The notes beneath the pieces are model-generated. The model was given only the letters and a program-made list of their open reading frames with translations. It ran no database searches and was not told the DNA's origin. Source: Stappia sediminis (GTDB lineage Bacteria > Pseudomonadota > Alphaproteobacteria > Rhizobiales > Stappiaceae). From it: a stretch of DNA of 64,000 bases. Shown here piece by piece: positions 9,452 to 17,724 of this stretch. Numbering within the stretch: the first letter of the stretch is position 1; every line of letters starts with the position of its first letter. Location of the stretch: NCBI RefSeq assembly GCF_009826895.1, contig NZ_WUMV01000003.1, positions 186,001-250,000 on the forward strand. The letters run 5' to 3'. The position numbers and the translations under genes are program-made.

Positions 9452-10287
9452 TCGTCCACCCCAAGATCGCGAAGGATGAGCGAACGAAGCTCCGACGTGA
9501 CTTCCGGGCGAACGCCGTACCACTTTTCAAATCCGGGCACCGCCTGGTGAAGCAGCATGCCGAGCCCGTCGGCGGTGGGGTTGCCCCTCTCGCTTGCCTG
9601 ACGAAGGAGACCTGTTTGAATCGGCACGTAAACGATATCGGTGACAAGCGCATTTTGCGGCAAGGGATCAAGGTCGATTTCCATGGCCGGCTGGCCTTCC
9701 ATTCCGAGCGAGGTCGTGTTCACCAGAAGGCTTGCCGTCCCCAGGATTTCACCAAGATTGTCCCAAGTTTGCGCAATTGAGTCGGATCCGAAATCTTTTG
9801 CGAGTTTCTCTGCCTTTTCAAAGGTCCGATTGACAATGTAAACAGACGGGAATCCACGGCGCAAAAGCGCCCATATGACCGCCCGGGCGGCACCGCCCGC
9901 CCCCAGGACAACCGCCGCGCCGGATATCGAATCCCAGCCCGGCGCCATTTGATCCAGATTGCCCAGAAACCCGATACCGTCCGTATTCGCACCGCAAAGC
10001 CGGTCTTCCTCGTCGAGCCAGAGCGTATTGGCCGCGCCCATCGCCTTTGCGGCGTCGTCCAGCCAGTCGCAGGCCTTCGCAGCGGTCTCCTTGTGCGGAA
10101 CCGTCACGTTGCAGCCGGCAAGGCCGCTTTTTGCGAAGTCGCGATAGAACGCTTCGGCTTCCTCCGGCGCGACCGCGACACGGCCATATTCGCCATCGAT
10201 TCCGTATTTCTTCAGCCAGTATCCGTGGACCAGCGGCGAGCGGGAGTGTTTCACCGGCCAGCCTGTTACCGCAGCGCGTATTGTCAT
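9448..10287 (-). CDS. aroE: Shikimate dehydrogenase AroE
   Basis: NADPH-dependent reduction of 3-dehydroshikimate in aromatic amino-acid synthesis. The 279-residue protein shows the substrate site [12 protein letters not shown], the catalytic Lys in [10 protein letters not shown], a conserved Asp in GANTDGIGF and the Rossmann glycines in [11 protein letters not shown]. The start at 10287 overlaps the maf stop codon (ATGA) and the stop overlaps the coaE start in the same way, so maf-aroE-coaE is a tightly coupled set. Confidence 0.96.
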   Translation of the reverse strand: MTIRAAVTGWPVKHSRSPLVHGYWLKKYGIDGEYGRVAVAPEEAEAFYRDFAKSGLAGCNVTVPHKETAAKACDWLDDAAKAMGAANTLWLDEEDRLCGANTDGIGFLGNLDQMAPGWDSISGAAVVLGAGGAARAVIWALLRRGFPSVYIVNRTFEKAEKLAKDFGSDSIAQTWDNLGEILGTASLLVNTTSLGMEGQPAMEIDLDPLPQNALVTDIVYVPIQTGLLRQASERGNPTADGLGMLLHQAVPGFEKWYGVRPEVTSELRSLILRDLGVDE

Positions 10288-10880
10288 CCGTCGATAGCTC
10301 CGCAATCGCGCAGGAAGGAAAGCAGCGGCAGCATTGGCAGGCCGAGAATGGTGAAATAGTCGCCGTCGATCTTTTCGAACAGCTGAATGCCGCGCCCTTC
10401 AAGCTGATAAGCGCCGACACTCGACAAGGCTTCGTCGCCGACATCGGCGAGATACCGGCCGACGAATCCGGGCGAGAGGTCGCGCATGGTCAGGCTTGCT
10501 GTAGAGACATGCCGCCACAGCGTTTCACCGTTACGTACCACCGCCACAGCCGAATGCAGTTGATGCGTCTTGGCCGAAAGCGCAAGAAGCTGCCGCCGCG
10601 CGGCTTCCATGTTCTCCGGTTTCGTCAGGCGCTCGCCTTCGAATTCCAGCATCTGGTCGGCGCCGATGACGAGCGCGTCGCGCTCCCGCTCACTCACTTC
10701 CAGCGCCTTCGCTTCGGAAAGCACTGCGGCAATATCTTCAACCGTGGCATTGCCGTTCAGAAGGGGTGCTTCCACCGCCCGCTCATCCAGGTCCGCGGGA
10801 ATGGCACGAATATCGATCCCGGCGTTCTCAAGCAGGCTTGCGCGGATCCGGCTTCCGCTGGCGAGAATGATTTCAGGCAT
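10284..10880 (-). CDS. maf: Maf-family nucleotide pyrophosphatase
   Basis: 198-residue member of the Maf/Ham1 fold, which hydrolyses non-canonical or modified nucleoside triphosphates to monophosphates. The N-terminal signature is [15 protein letters not shown], followed by a conserved Asp in [12 protein letters not shown] and the loop [29 protein letters not shown]. The start ATG at 10880 ([10 protein letters not shown]) has AGGAAG upstream; a longer reading would run into the PPSR gene. It sits immediately upstream of aroE, as in many alphaproteobacteria. Confidence 0.93.
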   Translation of the reverse strand: MPEIILASGSRIRASLLENAGIDIRAIPADLDERAVEAPLLNGNATVEDIAAVLSEAKALEVSERERDALVIGADQMLEFEGERLTKPENMEAARRQLLALSAKTHQLHSAVAVVRNGETLWRHVSTASLTMRDLSPGFVGRYLADVGDEALSSVGAYQLEGRGIQLFEKIDGDYFTILGLPMLPLLSFLRDCGAIDG

Positions 10881-10921
10881 GGCAGTTCTTCCTGTTGCTG
10901 CGCCGCGCGGCCTTCCAGGCT

Positions 10922-11758
10922 TTACATCTCTTCCGCCCGGTGGTCGCGCAATAGCGCCATGATCTCGGCCGCCGTTTCCTCGATGGAGCGGCGCGTGACA
11001 TCTATCAGCGGCCAACCCTTTTCGGCGCAGAGCCGCCTGGTGCTCGATACCTCATGCGCGATCTGGCGTCGATCCGTATAGCTCTCGTTTTGATATGAGG
11101 CCGCGTTCAGCGCCAGAACACGGTTCTGGCGAACCTGCTGGATTCTCTCCGCGGAGGCGACAAGGCCGACGACCAGCGGATGCGTAACCTCATCGAGCTG
11201 GGGCGGAAGGGGGATATCCGGCACCATCGGTATGTTCGCCGCCTTGATGCCACGGTTCGCAAGATAGATGCAGGTCGGCGTCTTCGATGTCCGGCTGATG
11301 CCGACCAGAACGACGTCTGCTTCATTCAGATCGCCCGGCACCTGGCCGTCGTCATGCAGCATCGTGTAGTTGAGCGCGTCAATGCGGCCGAAATAATCCG
11401 CATCGAGTGCGTGCTGACCGCCGATACGTCCCGTCCATGCCACGTTCAGATAAGACTGAAAGATCTTGAAGACCGGCTCCAGCACATTCACGCATGGAAC
11501 GGCAAGGTCGAGGCAGACCCGCTCCAGCCGCGCGGCAACGTCGGGGTCGACGAGCGTATAAAGCACGATGCCAGGCGCGCTTTCGATTTCGCCGACCACC
11601 CGGTCGAGCTGCTTTTGCGAACGCACCAAAGGATAGACATGCTCGATTGCCTGCACGTCCTCGTATTGAACGGTCGCGGCCCGGGCTACCGTCATCAGGG
11701 TTTCGCCCGTTGAGTCCGAAACCATGTGCAAATGGAAGAAGTTACCGGACTTTCCCAA
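10922..11758 (-). CDS. ppsR: Pyruvate,phosphate dikinase / PEP synthase regulatory protein (DUF299)
   Basis: Bifunctional kinase/pyrophosphorylase family that switches PEP synthase or pyruvate,phosphate dikinase off and on by threonine phosphorylation. The sequence has [15 protein letters not shown] at the N-terminus and the P-loop-like [15 protein letters not shown] in the second half. I choose a TTG start at 11758, with GGGGACAAG about 7 bp upstream; this gives 278 residues and the family-typical N-terminus. Longer readings extend into the putative origin. It is the first leftward gene beside that origin. Confidence 0.88.
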   Translation of the reverse strand: MGKSGNFFHLHMVSDSTGETLMTVARAATVQYEDVQAIEHVYPLVRSQKQLDRVVGEIESAPGIVLYTLVDPDVAARLERVCLDLAVPCVNVLEPVFKIFQSYLNVAWTGRIGGQHALDADYFGRIDALNYTMLHDDGQVPGDLNEADVVLVGISRTSKTPTCIYLANRGIKAANIPMVPDIPLPPQLDEVTHPLVVGLVASAERIQQVRQNRVLALNAASYQNESYTDRRQIAHEVSSTRRLCAEKGWPLIDVTRRSIEETAAEIMALLRDHRAEEM

Positions 11759-12187
11759 GCTCTTGTCCCCAACTGTTCCGAATGCGGTATGCCGACCGTG
11801 CATAAATCGGCACAAACGCCGCATTTTCGGAAAATCATGCCCGTATTGGAAATTCGATCAACACCCAATGACGACACGCGTGACTCATGCGTAACGGTTC
11901 GCGCTCATGGGGAAAAGCTGATTGTTCTTCCGATATCCTCATGTTGTCCGCAGGCGTCCAAGAAGTTAATAAAGCGTTAACGCTCACATATCTTATTGAA
12001 TCCCATACGTGAATTGCGGTCCATAAATTTTAGGGTGCGTCAGAAAGAGTTCGTTATCCATGCTTTCGCGCCAACTCAAGATCATGTAGACGATTGAGGA
12101 AAACCGGATAATCCATGCAATCCAGTGCCAAACAAAAACAACAGACTCTTTCAAAAAGATTCTTTGTTTTTTTAAAGGGAGTGAACA
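11759..12187. other. Putative chromosomal replication origin (oriC) between PPSR gene and hemE
   Basis: A 429-bp gene-free region flanked by divergent genes, next to hemE and about 8-10 kb from parA-parB, the known origin neighbourhood in several alphaproteobacteria. Within it: a DnaA-box-like TTATGCACG (minus, 11797-11805; 8 of 9 to TTATNCACA); 7-of-9 matches TTGTCCCCA (11763), TTGTCCGCA (11944), ATATCCTCA (11933), TTATGGACC (minus, 12018-12026) and TTATCCATG (12054-12062); a perfect CtrA box at 11966-11980; GANTC sites at 11882, 11998, 12144 and 12158; and an AT-rich stretch at about 12121-12175 as a candidate unwinding element. Origin function is inference. Confidence 0.75.
11966..11980. 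promoter_or_regulatory. CtrA binding box TTAA-N7-TTAA in the putative origin
   Basis: Exact match to the full CtrA consensus: TTAA at 11966-11969, seven bases, TTAA at 11977-11980. In Caulobacter, CtrA bound at such sites in the origin represses replication initiation. The position between DnaA-box-like motifs suggests the same role here, or regulation of hemE. Confidence 0.65.
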
Positions 12188-13228
12188 GTGCCTGACGTCG
12201 CAGCATCATCGCGAGCTATTCCGCGGGTCCTGAATGGCGAAACGCTGTCGCCCCCTCCGATATGGATGATGAGACAGGCAGGTCGTTATCTCCCGGAATA
12301 TCGGGAAACCCGGAAGACCAAGCCGAACTTCCTAGAATTCTGTTACGACACGGACCTTGCGACGGAAGTCACGCTTCAGCCGATCCGCCGTTACGGCTTC
12401 GACGCGGCGATCCTCTTTTCCGATATCTTCGTCGTTCCCGATGCACTGGGATATCCCGTTCGCTTCGAGGAAGGCAGGGGGCCGGTGCTGGAACCCCTTT
12501 CGGAATTGCTGGTGCGCGGGCTCGATCAGTCGAGGGCGAATTCGCATCTCGATCCCGTTATCGCTACCGTGAAGCGTCTGAGGGAAGAGCTGCCGTCTGG
12601 AACGAGCCTGCTCGGCTTCTGCGGCGCTCCCTGGACAGTAGCGTGTTACTCTGTGGCTGGCCATACCACACCGGACCAGACAGCCGCCAGGGTAGGCTCC
12701 TATCGCGATCCGGACCTGTTGCAGGCTTTTATCGATGCGCTGGTGCCCGCGTCGATCGATTATCTCGTTCGCCAGCTCGAGGCGGGCGCGGATGCCGTCC
12801 AGATCTTCGATACGTGGGCGGGCGTGCTTGACGATGAAGGTTTCGAGCGTTGGTCGGTCGCTCCTACAAGGAAGATCGTCTCCGGCGTGAAGGCGCGAGC
12901 GGCAAATGCGAAGGTCATCGGTTTCCCGAAGGCATCGGCGGCCCGGTTGATCGGCTATATCGAGGGTACCGGCGTTGACGCGGTGGGGCTCGACTGGACG
13001 GTACCGGCGGGTCTTGCCCGCGAAATCCAGAAGAAGGTGCCGATCCAGGGGAACCTGGATCCGATGCGGCTCGTTGCCGGCGGCCGGGCGCTGGATGAGG
13101 GTGTGGATCGGGTTCTGGAGGAACTCGGTCAGGGGCCGCTGATATTCAATCTCGGCCATGGCGTTACGCCTGACGCCGATCCCGACGATGTGAAGCGGAT
13201 GATCGACCGCGTTCGCCGGTCGGGCTGA
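12188..13228 (+). CDS. hemE: Uroporphyrinogen decarboxylase HemE
   Basis: Decarboxylates uroporphyrinogen III to coproporphyrinogen III in haem synthesis. The 346-residue protein has the signature PPPIWMMRQAGRYLPEYRE near the N-terminus, the LFSDIFVVPDALG segment, GFCGAPWTVACY, and a conserved His in NLGHGVTPDADPD. The start is GTG at 12188, with AAGGGAG six bases upstream. It is the first rightward gene from the putative origin and its promoter must lie inside the origin region. Confidence 0.97.
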   Translation: MPDVAASSRAIPRVLNGETLSPPPIWMMRQAGRYLPEYRETRKTKPNFLEFCYDTDLATEVTLQPIRRYGFDAAILFSDIFVVPDALGYPVRFEEGRGPVLEPLSELLVRGLDQSRANSHLDPVIATVKRLREELPSGTSLLGFCGAPWTVACYSVAGHTTPDQTAARVGSYRDPDLLQAFIDALVPASIDYLVRQLEAGADAVQIFDTWAGVLDDEGFERWSVAPTRKIVSGVKARAANAKVIGFPKASAARLIGYIEGTGVDAVGLDWTVPAGLAREIQKKVPIQGNLDPMRLVAGGRALDEGVDRVLEELGQGPLIFNLGHGVTPDADPDDVKRMIDRVRRSG

Positions 13229-13239
13229 AAGGGCAACCG

Positions 13240-13668
13240 ATGGATATTTATTCGTGGGTCAAGGCGTTTCACGTGATGTCGATCATCGCGTGGATGGCGG
13301 GGCTGTTTTACCTGCCGCGGCTGTTCGTTTATCACGCCGCTGCCGAGCCGGGATCGGACAAGGCTGAAACCTTCAAGATCATGGAACGCAGGCTGATGTC
13401 GGCGATCATGCGTCCGGCCATGGGCGCCAGCTGGATATTCGGCCTGTGGGTGGCTTACCTGGGCGGCGCTTTCACGCAAGGGTGGTTCCACGCAAAGTTA
13501 TTGTTGGTCGTGCTGATGTCGGCTTTTCATGAATATCTTGGGAGTTGCCTCAAGAAATTTGCGGCGGACAGGAACGACAAGTCGGAGCGTTTTTATCGAA
13601 TGATAAACGAAATTCCGACAATCTTGATGGCCGGTATTGTGATACTGGTGATTGTCAGGCCGTTCTGA
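13240..13668 (+). CDS. hemJ: Protoporphyrinogen IX oxidase HemJ
   Basis: 142-residue integral membrane protein of the HemJ (UPF0093) family, which carries out the six-electron oxidation of protoporphyrinogen IX in bacteria without HemG/HemY. Four hydrophobic segments are visible. The family histidines occur in KAFHVMSIIAWMAGLFYLPR and in GWFHAKLLLV. It begins 11 bp after hemE, so the two haem genes are probably one operon. Confidence 0.92.
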   Translation: MDIYSWVKAFHVMSIIAWMAGLFYLPRLFVYHAAAEPGSDKAETFKIMERRLMSAIMRPAMGASWIFGLWVAYLGGAFTQGWFHAKLLLVVLMSAFHEYLGSCLKKFAADRNDKSERFYRMINEIPTILMAGIVILVIVRPF

Positions 13669-13752
13669 GTGTCGGCTGCCGCTAGGTTAGATTTCTGATT
13701 TGGTTGAAAATTAAAAGGTAGTTACCGGAGGTATCCAAAATTGTAATTGCAC

Positions 13753-13781
13753 TTGCCGGAAGCTTGCGAAGCATATATTTT
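13753..13781 (+). promoter_or_regulatory. Candidate sigma-70 promoter for rho
   Basis: TTGCCG at 13753-13758 and TATTTT at 13776-13781 are separated by 17 bp. Transcription would start near 13788 and leave a ~170-nt leader before the rho start codon, compatible with the leader-based autoregulation known for rho elsewhere. Sequence inspection only. Confidence 0.4.
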
Positions 13782-13957
13782 TAGGCTAATCGAAATCGCG
13801 CGGACATGGTGACCTTGGAATTGGAAGGCGCCAGGCTTCGGTTCTTACCGTGAGTTAAAGATCCGCAAATCTCTCCCACCTCTTTGTGTTTCCCCTGGCG
13901 CGGTGCTCGCGCTCAAGCTGAAACATACCTCCCAACTGAGCAAAAGAAGATACTGCC

Positions 13958-15229
13958 TTGTCCATCAAAGAGCTGAAACTCTCAGATCTTAAAGAAAAAA
14001 CTCCGACCGAACTTCTGGCGTTCGCGGAGGAAAATGAGGTCGAAAACGCCAGTACAATGCGCAAACAGGAGCTAATGTTTGCCATCTTGAAGCAGCTTGC
14101 CGCCAAGGACGTCGATATCATTGGCGAAGGCGTTGTGGAGGTGCTGCAGGACGGTTTCGGCTTCCTGCGCTCGCCGGATGCGAATTACCTGCCGGGGCCG
14201 GATGACATCTACGTGTCGCCTTCGCAAATCCGCCGGTTTTCGCTTCGTACTGGCGACACCGTGGAAGGCGAGATCCGCAGCCCCAAGGAAGGCGAGCGGT
14301 ATTTTGCGCTTCTCAAGGTCAACTCGATCAATTTCGAGGATCCCGACAAGGCGCGCCACAAGGTTCATTTCGATAACCTGACGCCGCTCTATCCGGATTC
14401 CCGTTTCGTGATGGAGGTCGAAAATCCGGCCTCCAAGGACTATTCCTCGCGCGTTATCGATATCGTTGCGCCGCTTGGCAAGGGTCAGCGCGGGTTGATC
14501 ACGGCTCCGCCGAGGACCGGCAAGACGGTGTTCCTCCAAAACATCGCCAAGTCCATCACGACCAATCATCCGGAATGCTATCTGATCGTCCTTCTGATCG
14601 ATGAGCGTCCGGAAGAAGTGACGGACATGCAACGCACGGTGAACGGGGAGGTGATTTCCTCCACCTTCGATGAGCCTGCGGCGCGTCACGTCCAGGTCGC
14701 GGAAATGGTGATCGAGAAGGCGAAGCGCCTTGTCGAGCATGGCCGTGATGTCGTGATCCTGCTCGATTCCATCACCCGCCTAGGCCGTGCCTACAACACC
14801 GTGGTTCCGTCGTCGGGTAAGGTGTTGACCGGTGGTGTGGATGCGAATGCCCTTCAGCGGCCGAAGCGCTTCTTCGGTGCGGCGCGTAATATCGAGGAAG
14901 GCGGATCGCTGACGATCATCGCCACGGCGCTCATCGATACCGGCAGCCGCATGGACGAGGTTATCTTCGAAGAGTTCAAGGGCACGGGTAACTCCGAAAT
15001 AATCCTGGACCGCAAGATTTCCGACAAGCGCGTCTTCCCGGCGATCGATATCCAGCGTTCGGGTACGCGCAAGGAAGAGCTGCTGGTCGCGCCGGATCGG
15101 CTCAAGAAAACCTTCGTGCTTCGCCGTATCCTGAACCCGATGGGAACGGTGGATGCAATCGAGTTCCTGATCGACAAGCTCAGGCAGACGAAGTCGAACG
15201 ACGATTTCTTCGATTCCATGAATACCTGA
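13958..15229 (+). CDS. rho: Transcription termination factor Rho
   Basis: Hexameric RNA-dependent helicase that ends transcription. The 423-residue protein has the N-terminal Rho domain ([15 protein letters not shown]), the RNA-binding fold around [32 protein letters not shown], the Walker [16 protein letters not shown], Walker [13 protein letters not shown], and the Q/R-loop region [21 protein letters not shown]. The start is TTG at 13958, with AAGAAGA about 7 bp upstream; no better ATG lies near. It is followed by a strong intrinsic terminator. Confidence 0.96.
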   Translation: MSIKELKLSDLKEKTPTELLAFAEENEVENASTMRKQELMFAILKQLAAKDVDIIGEGVVEVLQDGFGFLRSPDANYLPGPDDIYVSPSQIRRFSLRTGDTVEGEIRSPKEGERYFALLKVNSINFEDPDKARHKVHFDNLTPLYPDSRFVMEVENPASKDYSSRVIDIVAPLGKGQRGLITAPPRTGKTVFLQNIAKSITTNHPECYLIVLLIDERPEEVTDMQRTVNGEVISSTFDEPAARHVQVAEMVIEKAKRLVEHGRDVVILLDSITRLGRAYNTVVPSSGKVLTGGVDANALQRPKRFFGAARNIEEGGSLTIIATALIDTGSRMDEVIFEEFKGTGNSEIILDRKISDKRVFPAIDIQRSGTRKEELLVAPDRLKKTFVLRRILNPMGTVDAIEFLIDKLRQTKSNDDFFDSMNT

Positions 15230-15256
15230 TCTATAGAATAACCACCTCCAGGTTCG

Positions 15257-15285
15257 AAGGGCGCCTCGACACTGAGGCGCCCTTT
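15257..15285 (+). terminator. Intrinsic terminator after rho
   Basis: An 11-bp perfect stem (AAGGGCGCCTC / GAGGCGCCCTT) with a six-base loop GACACT, ending in TTT. It lies 27 bp after the rho stop codon. Confidence 0.8.
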
Positions 15286-15337
15286 ATGATTTGAGGCGTT
15301 AAATCATCGTCAGCCGGATGGCGGGAATGGCATCGGG

Positions 15338-15353
15338 TGTTTCACGTGAATCA
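15338..15353. promoter_or_regulatory. parS-like site 1
   Basis: TGTTTCACGTGAATCA matches the 16-bp parS consensus TGTTTCACGTGAAACA at 15 of 16 positions. It is intergenic between rho and the GNAT gene, about 3.3 kb from the putative origin. ParB encoded at 21332 would be the ligand. Confidence 0.8.
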
Positions 15354-15397
15354 TGCTGTGTGCGTGCTTGGTAGGCCACCAAAGCGGGATTTGAACT

Positions 15398-15958
15398 ATG
15401 TATCTGGAAACAGAACGTTTGGTCATACGAGATTGGAAAGATGAGGATCTCGAACCGATGCGCAAAATGAATTCCGATCCACGGGTGATGGAGTACTTCC
15501 CATCTGTCCTTTCATCGTCAGAATCCGACGCTCTTGTAGAACGTTGCGAGATGAAGGTTAAAAGGGACGGCTTCAGTCTTCTTCCAGTGGATTTGAAGGA
15601 ATCCGGACAATTCGGAGGTATCGTAGGATTGAATCGGCCCCAATACGAAAAACCGCTTCCGTTCGAACCATGTGTCGAAATTGGTTGGCGTTTGCCGGTG
15701 TCGTCCTGGGGAAAGGGATACGCAAGCGAAGCCGCAAGTGCCCTGCTGCGATTCGGATTCGAAACATTGGATCTGGATGAGATCGTCTCTTTTACCGCCG
15801 AGATCAACAAACGCTCGATGCGCGTGATGGAAAGGATCGGTATGAAGAGAGATCTGGATGGAGATTTCCAGCATCCGATGATCGAAGATGGCCATCCGCT
15901 CAGGCCGCATGTGTTATATCGCCTGCGAAGGTCCGAATGGCACGCACGAGCTGTATAA
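15398..15958 (+). CDS. GNAT-family N-acetyltransferase (RimJ/RimL-like)
   Basis: 186-residue acetyl-CoA-dependent acyltransferase. It has the typical opening LETERLVIRDWKDEDLEP, the acetyl-CoA loop WGKGYASEAASALLRFGF and the late segment INKRSMRVMERIGM. This pattern belongs to the RimJ/RimL subgroup, but the substrate (protein N-terminus or small molecule) cannot be told. The gene looks less GC-rich than its neighbours and is flanked by parS-like sites at 15338 and 15961, so it may be a later insertion into the origin cluster. No strong ribosome binding site precedes the ATG at 15398. Confidence 0.85.
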   Translation: MYLETERLVIRDWKDEDLEPMRKMNSDPRVMEYFPSVLSSSESDALVERCEMKVKRDGFSLLPVDLKESGQFGGIVGLNRPQYEKPLPFEPCVEIGWRLPVSSWGKGYASEAASALLRFGFETLDLDEIVSFTAEINKRSMRVMERIGMKRDLDGDFQHPMIEDGHPLRPHVLYRLRRSEWHARAV

Positions 15959-15960
15959 TC

Positions 15961-15976
15961 GGATTCACGTGAAACA
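15961..15976. promoter_or_regulatory. parS-like site 2
   Basis: GGATTCACGTGAAACA matches the parS consensus at 14 of 16 positions with the central TTCACGTGAA intact. It begins three bases after the GNAT stop codon, upstream of mnmE. Confidence 0.7.
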
Positions 15977-16107
15977 GGGCCATGTTTGCCTTCCGTTTGA
16001 AAGTGAAGGCTCACTGGCATCCAAATATGGAATTCATCGAAAGCTGCGCCTTTGAATCGGTTTCAAAACGATAACTCGCCGATCCCTGCCCGATGCGGTG
16101 AACGGCG

Positions 16108-17451
16108 ATGACGACTTCCGACACTATATATGCGCTATCGAGCGGATCGTTGCCTGCAGGGGTCGCGATCATTCGCATTTCCGGGCCTCGCTCTGCCGAA
16201 ATCGGTCGGCGCCTGACCGATGCACCCCTTCAGCCAAGATTGGCTCATCTGCGAAGCATTCGGCATCCCAATACGGCTGAAGTTCTCGATGACGCCCTGG
16301 TGATCTGGTTTCCGGCTCCCCGCAGCTTTACGGGGGAGGATGTGCTTGAGCTTCACTGTCACGGTGGGCGAGCCGTGGTGGCCGCTCTGTTTGACGCACT
16401 ATCGGTTTTCGAGAACGTTCGCCCCGCCGAAGCTGGAGAATTTACGCGACGGGCATTTGATGCCGGCCGGCTTGACCTGACAGAGGTCGAGGGCCTTGCA
16501 GATTTGATTGCATCGGAGACGGAAACACAGAGGAGACAGGCGCTCCGCCAGATGGGTGGAGGGTTGTCGGAAATCTATGATGGCTGGCGAAGCGACTTGC
16601 TGAGAGCGCGGGCTCTTATAGAGGCCGAGCTTGATTTCGCCGATGAGGATGATGTCCCGGGCTCGGTATCGGATGTCGTATGGGCGGATGTATGCACGCT
16701 TGCCTCGCTGATTGAAATTCATCTGTCTCAATCGAGAGTAGCTGAAAGACTGAGAAGGGGTATTCAGATTGTATTGGCCGGCGCACCGAATGCCGGTAAA
16801 TCCAGCCTCATGAATGCGCTTGCCAGGCGGGATGTTGCGATTGTCACGGAGGAAGCGGGAACGACGCGAGATGTGCTTGAGGTTCATCTCGATCTTCATG
16901 GTCTGCCGGTAACCCTTGTCGACACGGCGGGCATCCGTGAGGCAGAAGGATTGGTGGAACGGGAGGGTATCCGCCGCGCGCGTGAGAAGATGCGCCAGGC
17001 TGATCTTATCCTTTGGCTCATGCCCTCTGATGAGATGCACTCCGCGAGTCCGGACGATCTATTGAACGAACCTGACGTGCCTGCGGTCTGGGTGCTCCGG
17101 TCGAAGTCCGATCTGGCAAGTCCCGCGATGACCCAGGATGAACCCGGAACCGTGAGTGTATCCACGCGCACGCATAACGGTTTGGAAGGGCTTATCGGTC
17201 GGCTTGGCAAATATGCTGCTGATCATATAGCTCTATCGGAAGACCCCCTTGCAACGCGGGAACGACACCGGACTCACTTGGAAGATTGTCTGTCTGCGCT
17301 GAAGCGCTCTTTTGATTCGGACTCGAAACCGCTGGAATTGCGCGCCGAGGACCTGAGGCTGGCCGCGGAGTCCCTTGGACGAATATCCGGTCGTATCGAC
17401 GTGGAAGACATGCTCGACGTCATATTCGGCGAGTTTTGTATCGGTAAGTGA
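16108..17451 (+). CDS. mnmE: tRNA uridine-5-carboxymethylaminomethyl modification GTPase MnmE
   Basis: Works with MnmG to modify U34 of certain tRNAs. The 447-residue protein has the folate-binding N-terminal domain (HCHGGRAVVAALFDAL, EAGEFTRRAFDAGRLDL), a G domain with G1 GAPNAGKSS near residue 227, G2 GTTRD, G3 DTAG, and the family's terminal FCIGK with the catalytic Cys. The G4 motif reads SKSD instead of NKxD, losing the guanine-contacting Asn. It is separated from mnmG by 273 bp containing parS-like site 3, so the two partners may have separate promoters. Confidence 0.95.
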   Translation: MTTSDTIYALSSGSLPAGVAIIRISGPRSAEIGRRLTDAPLQPRLAHLRSIRHPNTAEVLDDALVIWFPAPRSFTGEDVLELHCHGGRAVVAALFDALSVFENVRPAEAGEFTRRAFDAGRLDLTEVEGLADLIASETETQRRQALRQMGGGLSEIYDGWRSDLLRARALIEAELDFADEDDVPGSVSDVVWADVCTLASLIEIHLSQSRVAERLRRGIQIVLAGAPNAGKSSLMNALARRDVAIVTEEAGTTRDVLEVHLDLHGLPVTLVDTAGIREAEGLVEREGIRRAREKMRQADLILWLMPSDEMHSASPDDLLNEPDVPAVWVLRSKSDLASPAMTQDEPGTVSVSTRTHNGLEGLIGRLGKYAADHIALSEDPLATRERHRTHLEDCLSALKRSFDSDSKPLELRAEDLRLAAESLGRISGRIDVEDMLDVIFGEFCIGK

Positions 17452-17457
17452 ATGAAC

Positions 17458-17473
17458 TGTTTCACGTGAAACG
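17458..17473. promoter_or_regulatory. parS-like site 3
   Basis: TGTTTCACGTGAAACG matches the parS consensus at 15 of 16 positions, the best perfect inverted core in the window. It starts 7 bp after the mnmE stop codon in the mnmE-mnmG intergenic region. Confidence 0.82.
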
Positions 17474-17724
17474 CTGAAATCGGCGATCGATTCTGACTCG
17501 AAACATATTAATGCTACCGACTCAGACGCATTTTTGAACATCTTCGGGAAGCTCGATCGCGACGCTCTATGCAAATGCTGACGCCATGGTCCTGGGTCCT
17601 CTTCCCTTGGCCACCCGCGGGAAAATGGTGTATCACCAGCGCAAACGATAGTGTGGGATCGCGCCGTCCCCACATCTTTATCTGCTCATCTGGAAACCGA
17701 GCGAGTTCGATAGCGGGAACCTGA

